Below the pieces are notes generated by a model that made no database searches, had not been told where the DNA came from, and worked only from the letters and a program-made list of their open reading frames with translations. Below are positions 47,006 to 58,165 of a stretch of 64,000 nt of DNA, one piece after another. Origin of the DNA: Przewalskia tangutica (lineage: Eukaryota; Streptophyta; Magnoliopsida; Solanales; Solanaceae). Position numbers and translations under genes: made by a program. How positions within the stretch are numbered: the stretch's first letter is position 1; every line of letters starts with the position of its first letter. The stretch spans positions 14,022,501-14,086,500 of the forward strand of contig CM056734.1 in the NCBI GenBank assembly GCA_029844215.1. The letters are read 5' to 3'.

Positions 47006-48091
47006 TAAGACCATCCAAAGCAGGGGATAATATTCCCGATAATTACATATAACAGGAGTAATTCGAATGACATATTGATGTGGAAATAATTGAAAATTAT
47101 TGAATATATATGAGATAATCTTGCCACGTGGAGACAATGTCTCCTGATGTGGAAGGTGCAGGAGATTGTCTCCTGCAGTGCCATGTGGCATCCTGCGATT
47201 GACTGTCAGAAATTTATTTTTCACTAGTATTTTAATTGCTATTTTTGACGAATAATTTAACCGAAATAAAAAATAAAAAAATACCAATTTTTTTAATTTT
47301 TCAAGATCTATAAAAAGAGACTAGATTTACTTCATTTGGACACCAAAATATTTTGGCTATTTTCTCTAAATTTCTATCTTCTTCCAAAGTATTTGCTATT
47401 TTTTAAATATGAATCCTAATCAAAATTTTAATCTTCCGCCAAATTTTATATTTCCTAACCAACTACAAAATTTCAATATTCACGTCCACAAAATTCTCAA
47501 AATATGTCGTCCAATTTTCAAATGTCATATATAATGTACTCTTCAATAGCGTTCTTGCTCAAATTTAAAATGTTAATGCAAGAATTCATCAAACTGGGTG
47601 GTATAGTACCAGAAATATTGTTACCACCAAAATTTAATGTTGCAAGAACGTGCATATTTCCTAGAGATGGAGCAACCGAAAATTAATTTTCAATTTGTGA
47701 TTTTTAATATTATCAATATTTTAGTGTGCTTTTGATAAATTGTACGATTAATTTATCTTCATTAATAAAATCATGTATTGTTGTGTTTTAATATTATAAT
47801 AATATTTGATAAGTGTCAAAATTAAATGAATATAAGTAATTTATAATTTTATTATTATATGTATAATAATATGAATTACAAGAATAATATCATATATAAA
47901 ATAAAAAATGAGATAGAATGAATATATATGATGGGGTATATGTATTGATGTGGAGAAAAGAGAAAATGAATTATTTTTTGAAATATCTCCTGCTGTAGAG
48001 TGTATGTGATGAATGAAAATAATTGATGATGTGACAGATTATTCATCTGATGTGGCAGAGAATTATCTCCTGCCTGCCGGAGATGGTCTTA
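47006..48091 (+). mobile_element. PIF/Harbinger-like element, 1.09 kb, non-autonomous
   Basis: The left end TAAGACCATCCAAAGCAGG is mirrored by the right end, whose complement reads TAAGACCATCTCCGGCAGG. Subterminal words recur on both sides (CTCCTG, GATGTGG, GAGATAAT). A short reading stretch from 47408 (MNPNQNFNLPPNFIFPNQLQ then NFN) resembles the Asn/Phe/Pro-rich start of the Myb/SANT-like accessory protein of plant Harbinger elements, but the frame breaks at once. A TWA target duplication is not clear: TAA and TTA lie inside the ends. Confidence 0.6.
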
Positions 48092-48339
48092 TGACTGCCC
48101 ATCATAGTTGATAAATTTTGAATCTTGTAGCATTGTTTTTCTTTGCTTGTTACCGCTAGATTGTGAATGTGACGTACATAAGTACATTCCAATCAATGGG
48201 GCAGTTTTTTCAATCAATTTTGAATCACTTCTCAATTATTTTTTTGAATTTATAGCAATTAAATTCTTCCCCAATTCCAAATATGGCAAGGTTAGAGCCT
48301 TAGACGTTATCCTCCTAAACTCTTAGATTTCCCAAAATC
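48092..48339. other. spacer between Harbinger-like and LINE elements
   Basis: AT-rich, with no recognised feature. An open frame here (72 codons from 48108) has no family resemblance. Confidence 0.4.
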
Positions 48340-49200
48340 AAAGTACAATAACAATAACATACCCCGTATAATTTCACAAATGGAGTATGGAGAAGGTAGG
48401 ATGTATGCAAACATTTTCTTTACCTTTGTAGGGTAGAGAGACTGTTTTCGAAAGACCATCGACTCGAAAGGAAAGAAAAGAAAATAAAAGAAAAGAAACG
48501 AAATACAACGCAAACACACAAAAAATGATGCACACGCAATCCAAAACGGTATAAAAGGTCATGACAAAAATGCTATAAAAAGTAGGGTAAAACAGTCCGA
48601 AATATCTAAGGTCATGTCCTCAATAAGCTGGACATGCGTCATGTCCTCAGTAAGCTAGACCTGCGTCATGTCCTGTTTGATCACCTCTCCCCAATACTTT
48701 TTCGGACTATCTCTACCTCTCCTAAAACCATCTGATAGAATATTTACCAAATATTCTTGTATTATTGTATATATTCTATTTTATGTAGAATTATATTTCT
48801 ATTGTAATTATGATGATCGTCAATCTCTCACACCTCCGTACTGGGGCATCCAGACATCTTCTCTGCACATGACCGAACCATCTCAGCCTCGCTTTTCGCA
48901 TCTCATCTTCCACCGAGGCCACTCCCACCTTGTCTCGTATATCTTTATTTCTAATTCTATCCCTCCTAGTATGCCCACACATCCACCACATCATCCTCAT
49001 TTTCACAACTTTCATCTTCTGAACGTGATAGTTCTTGACTGACCAACCCTCCGCCCCATATAACATAGTCAGTTTAACCACCATTCTATAGAACTTGTCT
49101 TTAAGTTTTTGTGACACGTTCTTGTCACGTAGGACTCCGTATGCGAGCTTCCATTTCATCACGTTGCACCAATACAATGTGTGACATTGTCAGCAATCTC
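48340..49200 (-). pseudogene. RTE-type LINE, 5'-truncated: end of reverse transcriptase ORF and 3' tail
   Basis: Reading the minus strand from 49177, a 128-codon frame gives MKWKLAYGVLRDKNVSQKLK, MVVKLTMLYGAEGWSVKNYH, MRMMWWMCGHTRRDRIRNK and ARLRWFGHVQRR. This is the conserved C-terminal stretch after the reverse transcriptase in plant RTE LINEs. About 100 AT-rich bases (48735-48835) interrupt it after RRCERL, beyond which GRDSPKKYW-like and repeated EDMT words continue to about 48590. The 3' module with CCATCGACTCG, a TTTGTGAAATTATACGGGG segment and a TTA/GTT-rich tail ends at about 48340. 5' truncation is normal for LINEs. Confidence 0.82.
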
Positions 49201-49883
49201 TCCATTTCCTTAAATAATAGACCCAAAATACTTGAAAGAAAAATCATTAATTTTCATCTAACGTTTCTTATTCCTACTTCAGTCTTATGTTTCCAAGCAG
49301 AATGTGCAAACAAAAATACAAAGTAAGCACGGAATGAAAGAGATAGGAGCCATCAAATCTTCTAATAAAACGATGGCAGCATGGATCGCACCAGTGTATA
49401 TTGTTTGTTGGGAAAATTTTCTATTATATAAAAAATTTACTTACTAGTTTTGTATTCCACAAAGTATAGTAAGATTAAAACCAATGAGACCAACATTCGT
49501 TTGAATGAAGAAACTATTTTCTTAAACAAACTCAGTCAAACCCTACTGGATAGATGGTCTAGGCATAAGAGACAAGCAGGAACAACTTCAATTCCCATGC
49601 CTTAAGAACATGTGGTATCAGGTCCACCTCGTTGCAGTTTTCCATTAAATTCAATATATTTTTTAAGGGGGACACGTTATACAGGAAAATTCAATCAACA
49701 AGTCTAAAGTTGTTTTTGAAAGAAAAGTCAAAGCAACAAGTTTGAGCAAGGACCGCAAACCAGTGACATCACAAGCTGAGGGTTCTTTCATGCATTCAAA
49801 TGCATATGCTGGTTGCAGACTTTGAGATTAGCCGTTAAGATCTGAATTAGGGATAAATTTGCTTTCGCACCTACATGGTTAAA
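49201..49883. other. intergenic, nothing recognised
   Basis: About 0.68 kb of AT-rich sequence without a supportable gene or repeat. A 19-base word, CACCTACATGGTTAAAACT, at 49869 recurs at 49968, the start of local duplications described next. Confidence 0.4.
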
Positions 49884-51092
49884 ACTATCACCCAAGCAGT
49901 AGTAGTTAAAGAATTAATAACTCGAAAAAATGGAATTAGAATAAAGCTTGATATAATTCATTCAACACCTACATGGTTAAAACTTGTTGGTAATTTACTA
50001 ATTATGACTCGAACAATTGAGGTCTCGCACGTCGGAAACGTCGTTTCCACACACATGCACTCATAATGTCAAGTATCGTAAATTTCATTAGTGAAAGAGA
50101 TATTGGTACGTGAGTAAACGTTTGAGACATAAAATGATGGACGATCGTTGGTTAAATTACACGTGTTCCAGGTTTGTAAATGAAGGAAGAAGTATAAGAT
50201 CGAAATGGATCGGAAAAGGGCTGCGCCGCCACCTCGGAGCCGGGGCACCGCACTGCCACCACCACAAGGGTCGCGACGCTTGGTTGGCAGTAGCTACTGG
50301 AGCCGAGGCGCCGCGACGCCTCCGAGGCCGTGCCGCGGCGCTTCCAAGGCAGTAACTGCGACGGAATTCCAACCGTTGGGATGATTTTGGAGACGTTGTG
50401 AGGCATTTAATTGTCAGTTTTTCCTCCATAAATTAGTCATTACTTGGTGGATTGAATGACCATTACATGACATTTAAATGACCATTATTTGGGATCTTGA
50501 AGAGATCCCTTTTACACTACTATAAATTGAGGCCTTAGGCTCAATTGTTGAAACACTACACACTTGCAAAATTCAGATTTCTGAACTTCTTCTTCTCTTA
50601 GCACTCTTTCAAACACTCAAGGTTCTTCTTTTAGTAAACACTTGAGTTTCTTTTGCTCATTTGTTTGATGTTGTTTTATCTTATGAGATAGTTGCCCATT
50701 AACGTAATAGGATTTATACGGGGCAATGTTGTCTTAAGGACAGAGTAATATCACTCAACTCAGCACAGTTGTAACGCTACGTTTTAGTGTCTCTTGATTT
50801 CAGGTTATCAAGAATCAAAGAGCGTTCAACGATTGGCACGAAGATACAAGACTGATTCAAGAAGGAAGATCAAGATCACAAAACTTGTGGTTGTCACAAC
50901 TCTTGTTAGGCTTCAAATCTGTTGTGTTGTAATTCGTTATTATTTGTCTTTTTGAAGCACTAGTAATAGTTAGTTACTAATCACGTACATCCACCATTGT
51001 ACTCGCAAACTATTACTCAAGCAATAGTAGTTAAAAATAAAGAGTTAACAACAAAACAAAATAGAATTAGAATAAAACTTGATATTATTGAT
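49884..51092. repeat. diverged direct repeats (~82 bp) flanking a 1.04 kb block
   Basis: 49884-49965 and 51009-51092 share ACTAT.AC.CAAGCA.TAGTAG, then TAGAATTAGAATAAA and CTTGATAT, with some indels. They bracket an LTR-like sequence. The repeats are too long and diverged for a target duplication, so an older local duplication split by an insertion is likelier. Confidence 0.5.
50104..50989 (+). mobile_element. candidate solo LTR (886 bp)
   Basis: The ends TGGTACGTG and CACGTACA form a short imperfect inverted repeat of the TG...CA type. A TATA box (TATAAAT, 50521-50527) is followed by a leader-like run and a GT-rich 3' part as in LTR R-U5. A GC-rich palindromic block (50215-50355) lies upstream of the TATA box, as in the Tekay/Del and Athila-type LTRs. 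No 5-bp target duplication and no internal region, so identity as a solo LTR is tentative. Confidence 0.4.
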
Positions 51093-53403
51093 TTCTTCGT
51101 ACCTTGTGAGAACTTCTGAATACTCCACTAGATATAGTATACAAGTCTTAATCAAAGCAAATTCAGAAGAACCCTGATGGACACAACTACCAAAGCCATC
51201 TGAAATTAAAATATGAAAGTACTACATTCTAGCTTCTCCACGTGTTGGAGCGACGCTAAAACGTTGCCCCTTTACCATTACCTTGCCATTGAATAGAAAT
51301 TAGGAAGAAAGAATTACCATTTGAAGGATACAAAGGATGCATATCACAATGTTGAGAAAACTTGGCGCCAGAAAAGTAATAATAACTTATTGCATTGGCA
51401 CCTTGACATGTAAACACAAGTGGCATGTATTCTAATTCCACGAACTTGAAATAAGATTAAATGTAATTCTACCATGCAACTTAATAATTCTACTGGCAAA
51501 AACTTTCTTTGTTTATTTATTGTTAGCTATTCTTCTTTTTCATTTGTCGTAACCTTTCCTTACCATTTACTCTATATTCATACTATGGATCTTAAACCAA
51601 TAACATTAGGAGACTACAGCATGTTTTCAGTAACTACATTGATTATTAACTAAGATACAACTACATACATAAGTACTATGATCATTCACAAGATTATCAT
51701 TGCAAAGGAGCATATCTGGTCCTATCATTCAAAACTGCATCTCAGTTATAAATTTAAGGGTAAAAGGAGTTAAGTGGTCCTAACAGGTTGAAGGCTTAAA
51801 TATAATGAAATATGTACGATAATCAGTATAAATAGAACTACAGAACACAGAAACAAAACTGGTCCTGGACAATTTTATCATGAATTGTCAGAGGAAGAAA
51901 ACTAGTTAAAAAGCACTATATTCCTTTGGAGCAGCTTATCAGAGAGTATGCCTTACCTTGATCACAACTCACAACCTCTACTACTAACAAAATTTGCCTT
52001 TGATTCAAGGGCCGCCAATTTCACTGGCCCTACCGCAAGTAAAGGTTCGATGCTTACTGCAGCTTCCCTTCTGTCTTCGTTGCAAGCCCTTCATTGCTAT
52101 TACTCACCACAAAAAATAAGCAATAGCAGATACACCGTGAAATTAGTCGAGGTGCACAAGTTGGCCCGGATACCACGGTTATAAACATAATAGAAAAAGG
52201 AGTGCAGAATTTCACACAAGTCTTTAGTACGTTGTTGAAGGGTGATATATTACTAATTTTGTTCCATGGTCTGTTTTTAGATGCATCAAAATTTCAAAAG
52301 ATCATCATTCCCAACTAGAGATCAAGTAAAATAGAAACCAACTTTTTTTTATTTTTGTTTTGACAAGCATCGGCGAATCACCAACTAGTGTTAGAGAAGG
52401 TCACAGAAATTACTAAACCATTGCCGCAACAACTTACAGCTGAAAATTATTTCTTTTCCACGTCAAAACAACAGACTGTTGTTCATACACGTACAACATC
52501 ACCAGCATTTATGTATAGGTCCAATTCAGTGTGTAGCAGACATGATGGGTTTAAAACTCTGTCTGGTTTTTACTCTGCTAACAATCTCAAATTTAGTTAC
52601 CACTCAAGCATAGCAATATCATGTTCTCCCTAGAAGTTCATTCTGGGTTCGCTACTTTTCAGCATATTTCGATGAAACCACATATTTTGAGATTCTATAA
52701 ACACGTTTCTAGATTGAATAATTAAGAGGCTATAGTGTGGGTGTGCATCTGTTACTTATCCCTATTATTCAATAACAAATTCTAGAAAACCCTCTTGTTA
52801 TCTGGAGAGAAAGTGTCTTGTTTCCATTAAGTCCCTCCAAGCTCTCCCCATTGTTTTCTCCCTTCGGGTAATACTGAAACATTTTCTGACCTTCTCTATT
52901 TTCATTCTCATAAAGTGATTTAAGTCACAAAGAACTTCAACTATTGTAAGTCATCATACAAATAGAGATAACAAGTCCTAAGTTACCAAAAATACAATTA
53001 TAGATGGTTGAGAAAAATATCAGTTATGGAAGTCAAAACAACAAAGAAGTATCAAGGGAAGTATTAAGACATCAAGCAGGCAAAAATGGGACAACTCAGA
53101 ATTTGCAAAGAGGAAAATTAGGAGACAATGCTACAAACTCCTGTAAGAAATATATGTGCAAATCACTAATGTAATACCGGACGAGGTTGCTAAATGATAA
53201 TGAACCCCTAATAACATCTCTCTGCTTTTCCAATAGGAACTGATATCACCTTTTCTTTTTCTTAGTAGGACTGATTTAAATAAGAAAAGAAATTCAAAAA
53301 CCCTTTTCCTCCTGGTTTTAGTTCATCAAAAGGAAGCACAATTAACCTTAACTTCCTGTTGGGTATCTAAAAATAGCAATGCACCTTATCCTCCCGTTCT
53401 TTT
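51093..53403. other. 2.3 kb intergenic or intronic sequence, no gene established
   Basis: I see no family match. On the minus strand 51444-51318 could be a 127-bp exon with AG and GT borders (see findings). 52110-52180, complemented, contains GTGGTATCCGGGCCAACTTG and GTGCACCTCGACTAATTTCA, which resembles a repeat I have seen widely in Solanaceae, but I cannot classify it. The plus-strand frames at 51948 and 52388 have no support. Confidence 0.4.
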
Positions 53404-53746
53404 TGTTAAAGACCGCAAGGATTACATATTGCATGTGTAATCTCAGACAGAATTATTGAGAAGATAAGAGAAGAAGGATGAAAGAAGAAGACAAGTAGAA
53501 GATGAGTCGGTGATGATTTTGATATTTTGGGAACCAACTGGTTGCCCTACTGATCTTTCATTAACTATATACAAAAATGTAATACAAGAATATCTATATA
53601 CAGTTTGACCCCTCAACTACATTTTAATCTATAACCAACTCCCCAACTAATTTAATGATGTAAAGTAGATCAATTCTACTAATATTCAACTAATCTTCTA
53701 TTATGCACCTCAGGGTACTTTGGTGCACATGTCTAATACTTCCACA
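53404..53746 (-). repeat. 3' LTR of the young copia element
   Basis: 343 bp, TGTGGAAG...TTTAACA in element orientation. Compared with the 5' LTR it lacks one 14-bp tandem unit (GATGAATGAAGAAG). Confidence 0.95.
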
Positions 53747-53762
53747 CACCCCCTCAAGCTAG
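53747..53762 (-). other. polypurine tract of the young copia element
   Basis: On the minus strand CTAGCTTGAGGGGGTG directly precedes the 3' LTR. TTGAGGGGG is the usual plant copia form. Confidence 0.85.
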
Positions 53763-53822
53763 GAGTGATGAAGATATTCTTCATTCCGAGCTTGGACATC
53801 AAGAACTTATGTTGTCCTCTGC

Positions 53823-55575
53823 TTACTGCCTTCGTAAATAAATATGTTGTTGCTCAGCCGAAGGTATATACTTCGTCTGAATGAGGCCAACCATAATCTT
53901 CTCCCGAATGAAGTGACAGTCGATGTCGATGTCGATGTGTTTAGTTCTCTCGTGAAAAACTGGATTAGCTGCAATAAGGATTGTTGAATGGCTGTCAGTA
54001 TAAACTGGGACAGGTAAGTCGATAGACACCCCAAGTTCTTTGTAAAGACCCTCAAGCCAAACCAACTGCGACGATGATCGCGATGCGATACTCAGCTTCG
54101 GCAGAACTTCTGGATACATTAACTTGCTTCTTAGATTTCCATACAATAGGAGAAGTCCCAAATAGAACCAAATAGCCAGTAATAGATTTCCTGCTGTTGG
54201 GACAAGATCCCCAATCAGCGTCACAAAACACTTGCAGACTAGATGAACTAGTACTGCTCAAAAGGATTCCTGATCCTGGGGCATTTTTGATGTACTTGAC
54301 AATCCTCAGTCCTGCCTCAAAATGAGATTGCTTAGGAGCCTGCATGAATTGACTGAGGCACTGCACCGGATAAGCAATATCTGATCTGGTATTCGTGAGA
54401 TACAACAGCCTGCCAATAAGTCTTTTGTAGATGTCAGGATCCAGAAGCAAAGGATCCTTCCTTAGCTTATTAGCTTCCTCAGAATTGGTAGATGCAGCAA
54501 TGTGTTGATCAAGCTCTACAGTTGTCAACTTCTGATGCATCTCCATAGGAGAAGGAGATGGCTTAGCTCCTGCTAAGCCCATATCAGAAATCAATTCAAG
54601 TGCATATTTCCTCTGATGCATAACAATCCCCTGTTCACTTCTGACAAATTCAATGCCAAGAAAATATTGAAGTTCACCAAGATCCTTTATTTTGAAAACT
54701 GATTGTAGAACCTCCTTTGTCGACTGAAGTGATGCTCTATCATTCCCTGTGAGCAGAAGGTCATCGACATAGACTAGGACAATCACAATCTTCCCATTCT
54801 GCTGCTTGGTAAAGAGAGAGTAATCTCTGAGACTCTGCGTAAAACCAGAATCGACTAACGCTGAAGATAACTTTATATTCCACTGTCTCGATGCCTGCTT
54901 CAATCCATATAATGATTTCAGTAGCTTACAGACCTTACCATCTGCTGTGGTTGATTGAAGGGCTGTGGTTGATTGAAACCCTTCAGGAAGTTGCATATAA
55001 ACTTCTTCAAACAAGTCACCTTGGAGGAAAGCATTATAAACATCCATCTGATGTATGATCCATTGCTTAGCTGCTGCAATGGAAATAACAGCTCTCACTG
55101 TTGCCATTTTCACAACAGGTGAGAATGTTTCTTGATAATCAAGACCTTCTTTTTGGTTGTACCCTTTCGCAACTAGCCTTGCTTTAAATCTTTCAATCTC
55201 ACCAGTTGCTTTGTATTTGATCTTGTATACCCACTTACATCCAATAGCTTTCTTCCCCTTAGGTAATGACACTAGCTCCCAGGTTTTATTCTCCTCCAGT
55301 GCTTGGATTTCAGCTTACATGGCCTCAACCCACTTGACATCCTTGGCAGCCTCCTTATAATTGCAAGGTTCTGTGGTAATGAAAGACTTGGCTATGAATG
55401 CCTGATATCTGGAAGAAAGCCCAGAGTAAGTTAAGCCTGCAGAAATAGAATATAGGCAATTAGATGACCCATTTTGTGTGATGTAATCTTTATGCCAGAT
55501 AGGAGGCCTGCTGGCCCTTGCTGATCTTCTCAGATCAAAGTTATCACCATGTATGACTGATTCAGGGTTCTGCAA
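53823..55575 (-). pseudogene. copia reverse transcriptase and RNase H
   Basis: From 55575 the linker region precedes the RT (NYKEAAKDVKWVEAM). A TAA at 55317-55315 replaces the Gln of the usual WVEAMQAEI, consistent with CAA to TAA. The frame then runs to 54052: GCKWVYKIKYKATGEIERFK, QETFSPVVKMATVRAVISIA, MDVYNAFLQGDLFEEVYMQL, SLYGLKQASRQW, and LVYVDDLLLTGND with the intact catalytic YVDD. RNase H follows: VFCDADWGSCPNSRKSITGY and SSAEAEYR. A frameshift near 54100 moves the rest (ELGVSIDLPVPVYTDSHST, HERTKHIDIDIDCHFIREKI) to another frame. Only two lesions separate this from an intact polymerase frame. Confidence 0.93.
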
Positions 55576-55828
55576 GCTAGAATCAGGAACATCTGCATTG
55601 GTGATAGCTGCCTGCTGTAAATCTGGAATGATTTCATTCTCAAGTATATTAGCATTGGCTGGAGGATGGCCAATGGTAATCTCACCTGGATGTACTAAAA
55701 CATCATAAGAAAATGAATCATGTGTATGTATAGATCATGTTCCAGTCTCACTACTATCATTCTTGAAAGGAAAAATGTGCTCCATGAAGACTACATCTCT
55801 ACTCATGAAAATAATTCTATTATCTAAA

Positions 55829-56640
55829 TCATACAACTTGTAACCTTTTTGCATTGAACCATATCCCAGTGCAGATTTTCTTGCTCTGAAATTTGAATTT
55901 ATCATGATGAAGAAGGTTAGTCGCAAAACATAGACTCCCAATGACTCTTAAATGAGATAGAGAAGGGGCTGACTTGTATAACCTTTCATAAGCAGACACA
56001 TGGTTCAGGACAGATAAGGGAACTCTATTCATGACATATATTGCCCCTTCAATGCAGAAGCCCCAGAATTTGTCTGGTAAGCTGCCATGAATCTTGATGG
56101 CCCTTGCTGTCTCTAGAATGTGTCTGTGCTTCCTTTCAACTACTCCATTCTGTTGAGGAGTATAGGGACATGAACTCTCATGGACCACTTCATGCTCATG
56201 AAACAATTCCCTGCAGTTACTGTTAAAGAATTCAGTTTCATTATCCGACCTTACTCTCTTAATTTTAGCTTCAAACTGTGTGTTCACTGTTAAGGAGAAG
56301 TTTTTAAGTAGAGTAAACACATAAGATTTCAGCCTCATCAAAAAAAACCATGTCCATCTAGAGTAATCATCCACAATTGTAAGAAAGTATCTCATTCCAT
56401 TATAGGTATCGACTCTATAAGGTCCCCATACATCCATATGTAACAATTTGAAGTAGATGTTCTAGTAGAACTAATAGGAAATGGAACTCTAGTTTGTCTT
56501 GCTAAGGGACACACTTCACAATTATGGAATGTAAATGAACTATCTTTCTGGAAACATGGTATTCTTCTCAGCACACTCAATGGCACATGGCATAGCCTTT
56601 GATGCCACACTCATCGCATCGATGTCACGTCTTTCTGTTA
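55829..56640 (-). pseudogene. copia integrase
   Basis: The zinc-binding (GAG-pre-integrase) part starts near 56610: MWHQRLCHVPLSVLRRIPCF and CEVCPLARQTRVPF, giving the HHCC set. After one frameshift at about 56445 the core reads LHMDVWGPYRVDTYNGMRYF, VRSDNETEFFN and PYTPQQNGVVERKHRHILET, retaining the D, D and E catalytic residues. It ends with KFWGFCIEGAIYVMNRVPLS and SLSHLRVIGSLCF. The enzyme would join element cDNA to the chromosome. Frames are broken on both sides, so it is not functional as it stands. Confidence 0.92.
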
Positions 56641-56699
56641 AACTTCGTGGTTCCTCGCCCTTATTCTGCTTGTCCATGTAGGCGGGATGTATAATCCAT

Positions 56700-57420
56700 C
56701 CTCCTCGGTGCAATCGCTCTCACCTTCCCGGATGAGAGATCCGAAATACGCAACATGTGGGAAAGAAATTGACACTACAATTCGCCACTTGTTACTTTGG
56801 AAACCGACATCAAGTTGAACTGAAAAGTAGGAACACAAAGAACATCTTTTAAGACATCACCTCCTCCAATGTGATAGTCTCCTATGTGTGATATCTTGGT
56901 CGACTCTCCAGTAGGTAGCTGCACTTTACCTGCACCTTCTGTTAGTCGTTTGTTATGTAAATCTCGTTGATTGCCAACCATGTGATTGGTGGCTCCTGAA
57001 TCTATTATCCATTTTATTAGAGTCTGTGTGTCAAAGTTGTTACAGATACCTGCCATGTTAGCCACGAAGTTGTTTGTTCTTCCAGTTTCTGTTTGATCCC
57101 TAAGCAGGTTGAGCAATTGTTGATGTTGTTGAGGTGTGAACTGGTGTGATCCTTTTTGTACCATCTGTCTTTCTGCATCATTCTGACTTTGTCCCATAAC
57201 TCCATGTCCTGTTTCAGTGTTCTCGCACATAAGATCATTCTCAGTCACCATATTTGCCTTCTTCACATTACTCTGTGTCGAATCCTCCGATAACCATTCA
57301 ATCAGAATAATCCTCTGCATACGACTGCCTTTCCACAATATGTACACTTCAAATTTATTGCAATCTATCTTCTTATGTCCTTTGATATGACAAAAATCAC
57401 ATAGTATAGTCGAGCTGTAT
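56700..57420 (-). pseudogene. copia gag C-terminus and aspartic protease
   Basis: The CCHC zinc knuckle (CDFCHIKGHKKIDC; C-X2-C-X4-H-X4-C) is at 57402-57361. A 190-codon frame from 57347 then carries a Gln-rich linker and the protease active site WIIDSGATNHMVGNQ, with the catalytic DSG intact, then DVLCVPTFQFNLMSVSKVT, the conserved protease C-terminus. A frameshift at about 56780 separates it from the integrase. The protease would process the single copia polyprotein. Confidence 0.92.
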
Positions 57421-57449
57421 GACTTTTTCGTGCAGTATGTATCATCGTT

Positions 57450-58105
57450 ATTTCGTTGCGATTAGTCTTCATTATCGGTCGGGCCGGTCCGGTATCCACT
57501 TACCGAACCGGTCCGATAAGCTTATCGATGCGAGCATCCGGACCGATAAGGTTTCTCTGAACGAGATCCGGTCGGACGAAACCTTATCGGTCGGTTCTCG
57601 GTCCGACCGGTAAGAATTTTCCGGTCGATTTTTTTTTAAATTGAATTTCCAATACTGAAATTGACATTGGCGGACACATTACCACGAAATTGTTACGTTG
57701 AAATATCTTGTATAGCGCGAGATATTTAGATTTGAAAATGGACAAGTGGTAATAATTTGGGGTAAAAGTGAACTTGATTGGCAAGACGGATGTTTTTTGA
57801 GAAATTGGTGCTCAAACCGCTTTAGTTGTTTGTCAAACCTATCTCGAAAATATGCGAAATCAAAAACATTAGGTCAAACGGACATCCGCGCGCACAGTTA
57901 TGACCATTGACAGTTTCATTAATTTACACCTAATTAGAGTGCGCGAGGGACCGGTGGGTGGATGGAGGGGCGGGGTGGGGTTGGGTGTGTTACCGGGTTA
58001 CCGGTCCGACTCCTTATCGGTCCGGGTATTTTTTTGGTACTCGTATCCGGACCGTTAAGGTTTCGGTCCGAGTATCGGTCCGGGTTTCGTCCTGGTTCTC
58101 GTAAT
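57450..58105. mobile_element. unclassified ~0.65 kb insertion interrupting copia gag
   Basis: The copia gag reads up to GWIHPNYENQD (about 58105-58140, minus) and resumes with the zinc knuckle at 57402. The sequence between is foreign. Both ends are dense in CGGTCCGG, ACCGGTCCG and CCGATAAGG words in inverted relation, while the middle (57620-57900) is ordinary AT-rich DNA. This suggests a TIR element such as a hAT-like MITE. Exact termini and a target duplication were not established: flanks CGATTAGTC and CGTAATTAG are only loosely alike. Limits are approximate. Confidence 0.55.
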
Positions 58106-58165
58106 TAGGATGTATCCAACCGCTAATGACCACAGTTGCAGTGAACATGGCAGAAGAACTTCCAC

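Noticed and set aside
46984..47287. Minus-strand frames of 66-97 codons
   Set aside because: They lie in the terminal part of the Harbinger-like element and match nothing.
48374..48562. 62-70 codon minus-strand frames rich in Phe and Leu
   Set aside because: Produced by the TTTTC-rich stretch and the 3' untranslated module of the RTE LINE.
52388..52633. 81-codon plus-strand frame
   Set aside because: No recognisable domain, no splice context and ordinary AT-rich surroundings.
57419..57784. Short frames in the GC-word-rich insertion (e.g. repeated SGYG/RSDR peptides)
   Set aside because: They reflect the CGGTCCGG word repeats, not a protein.
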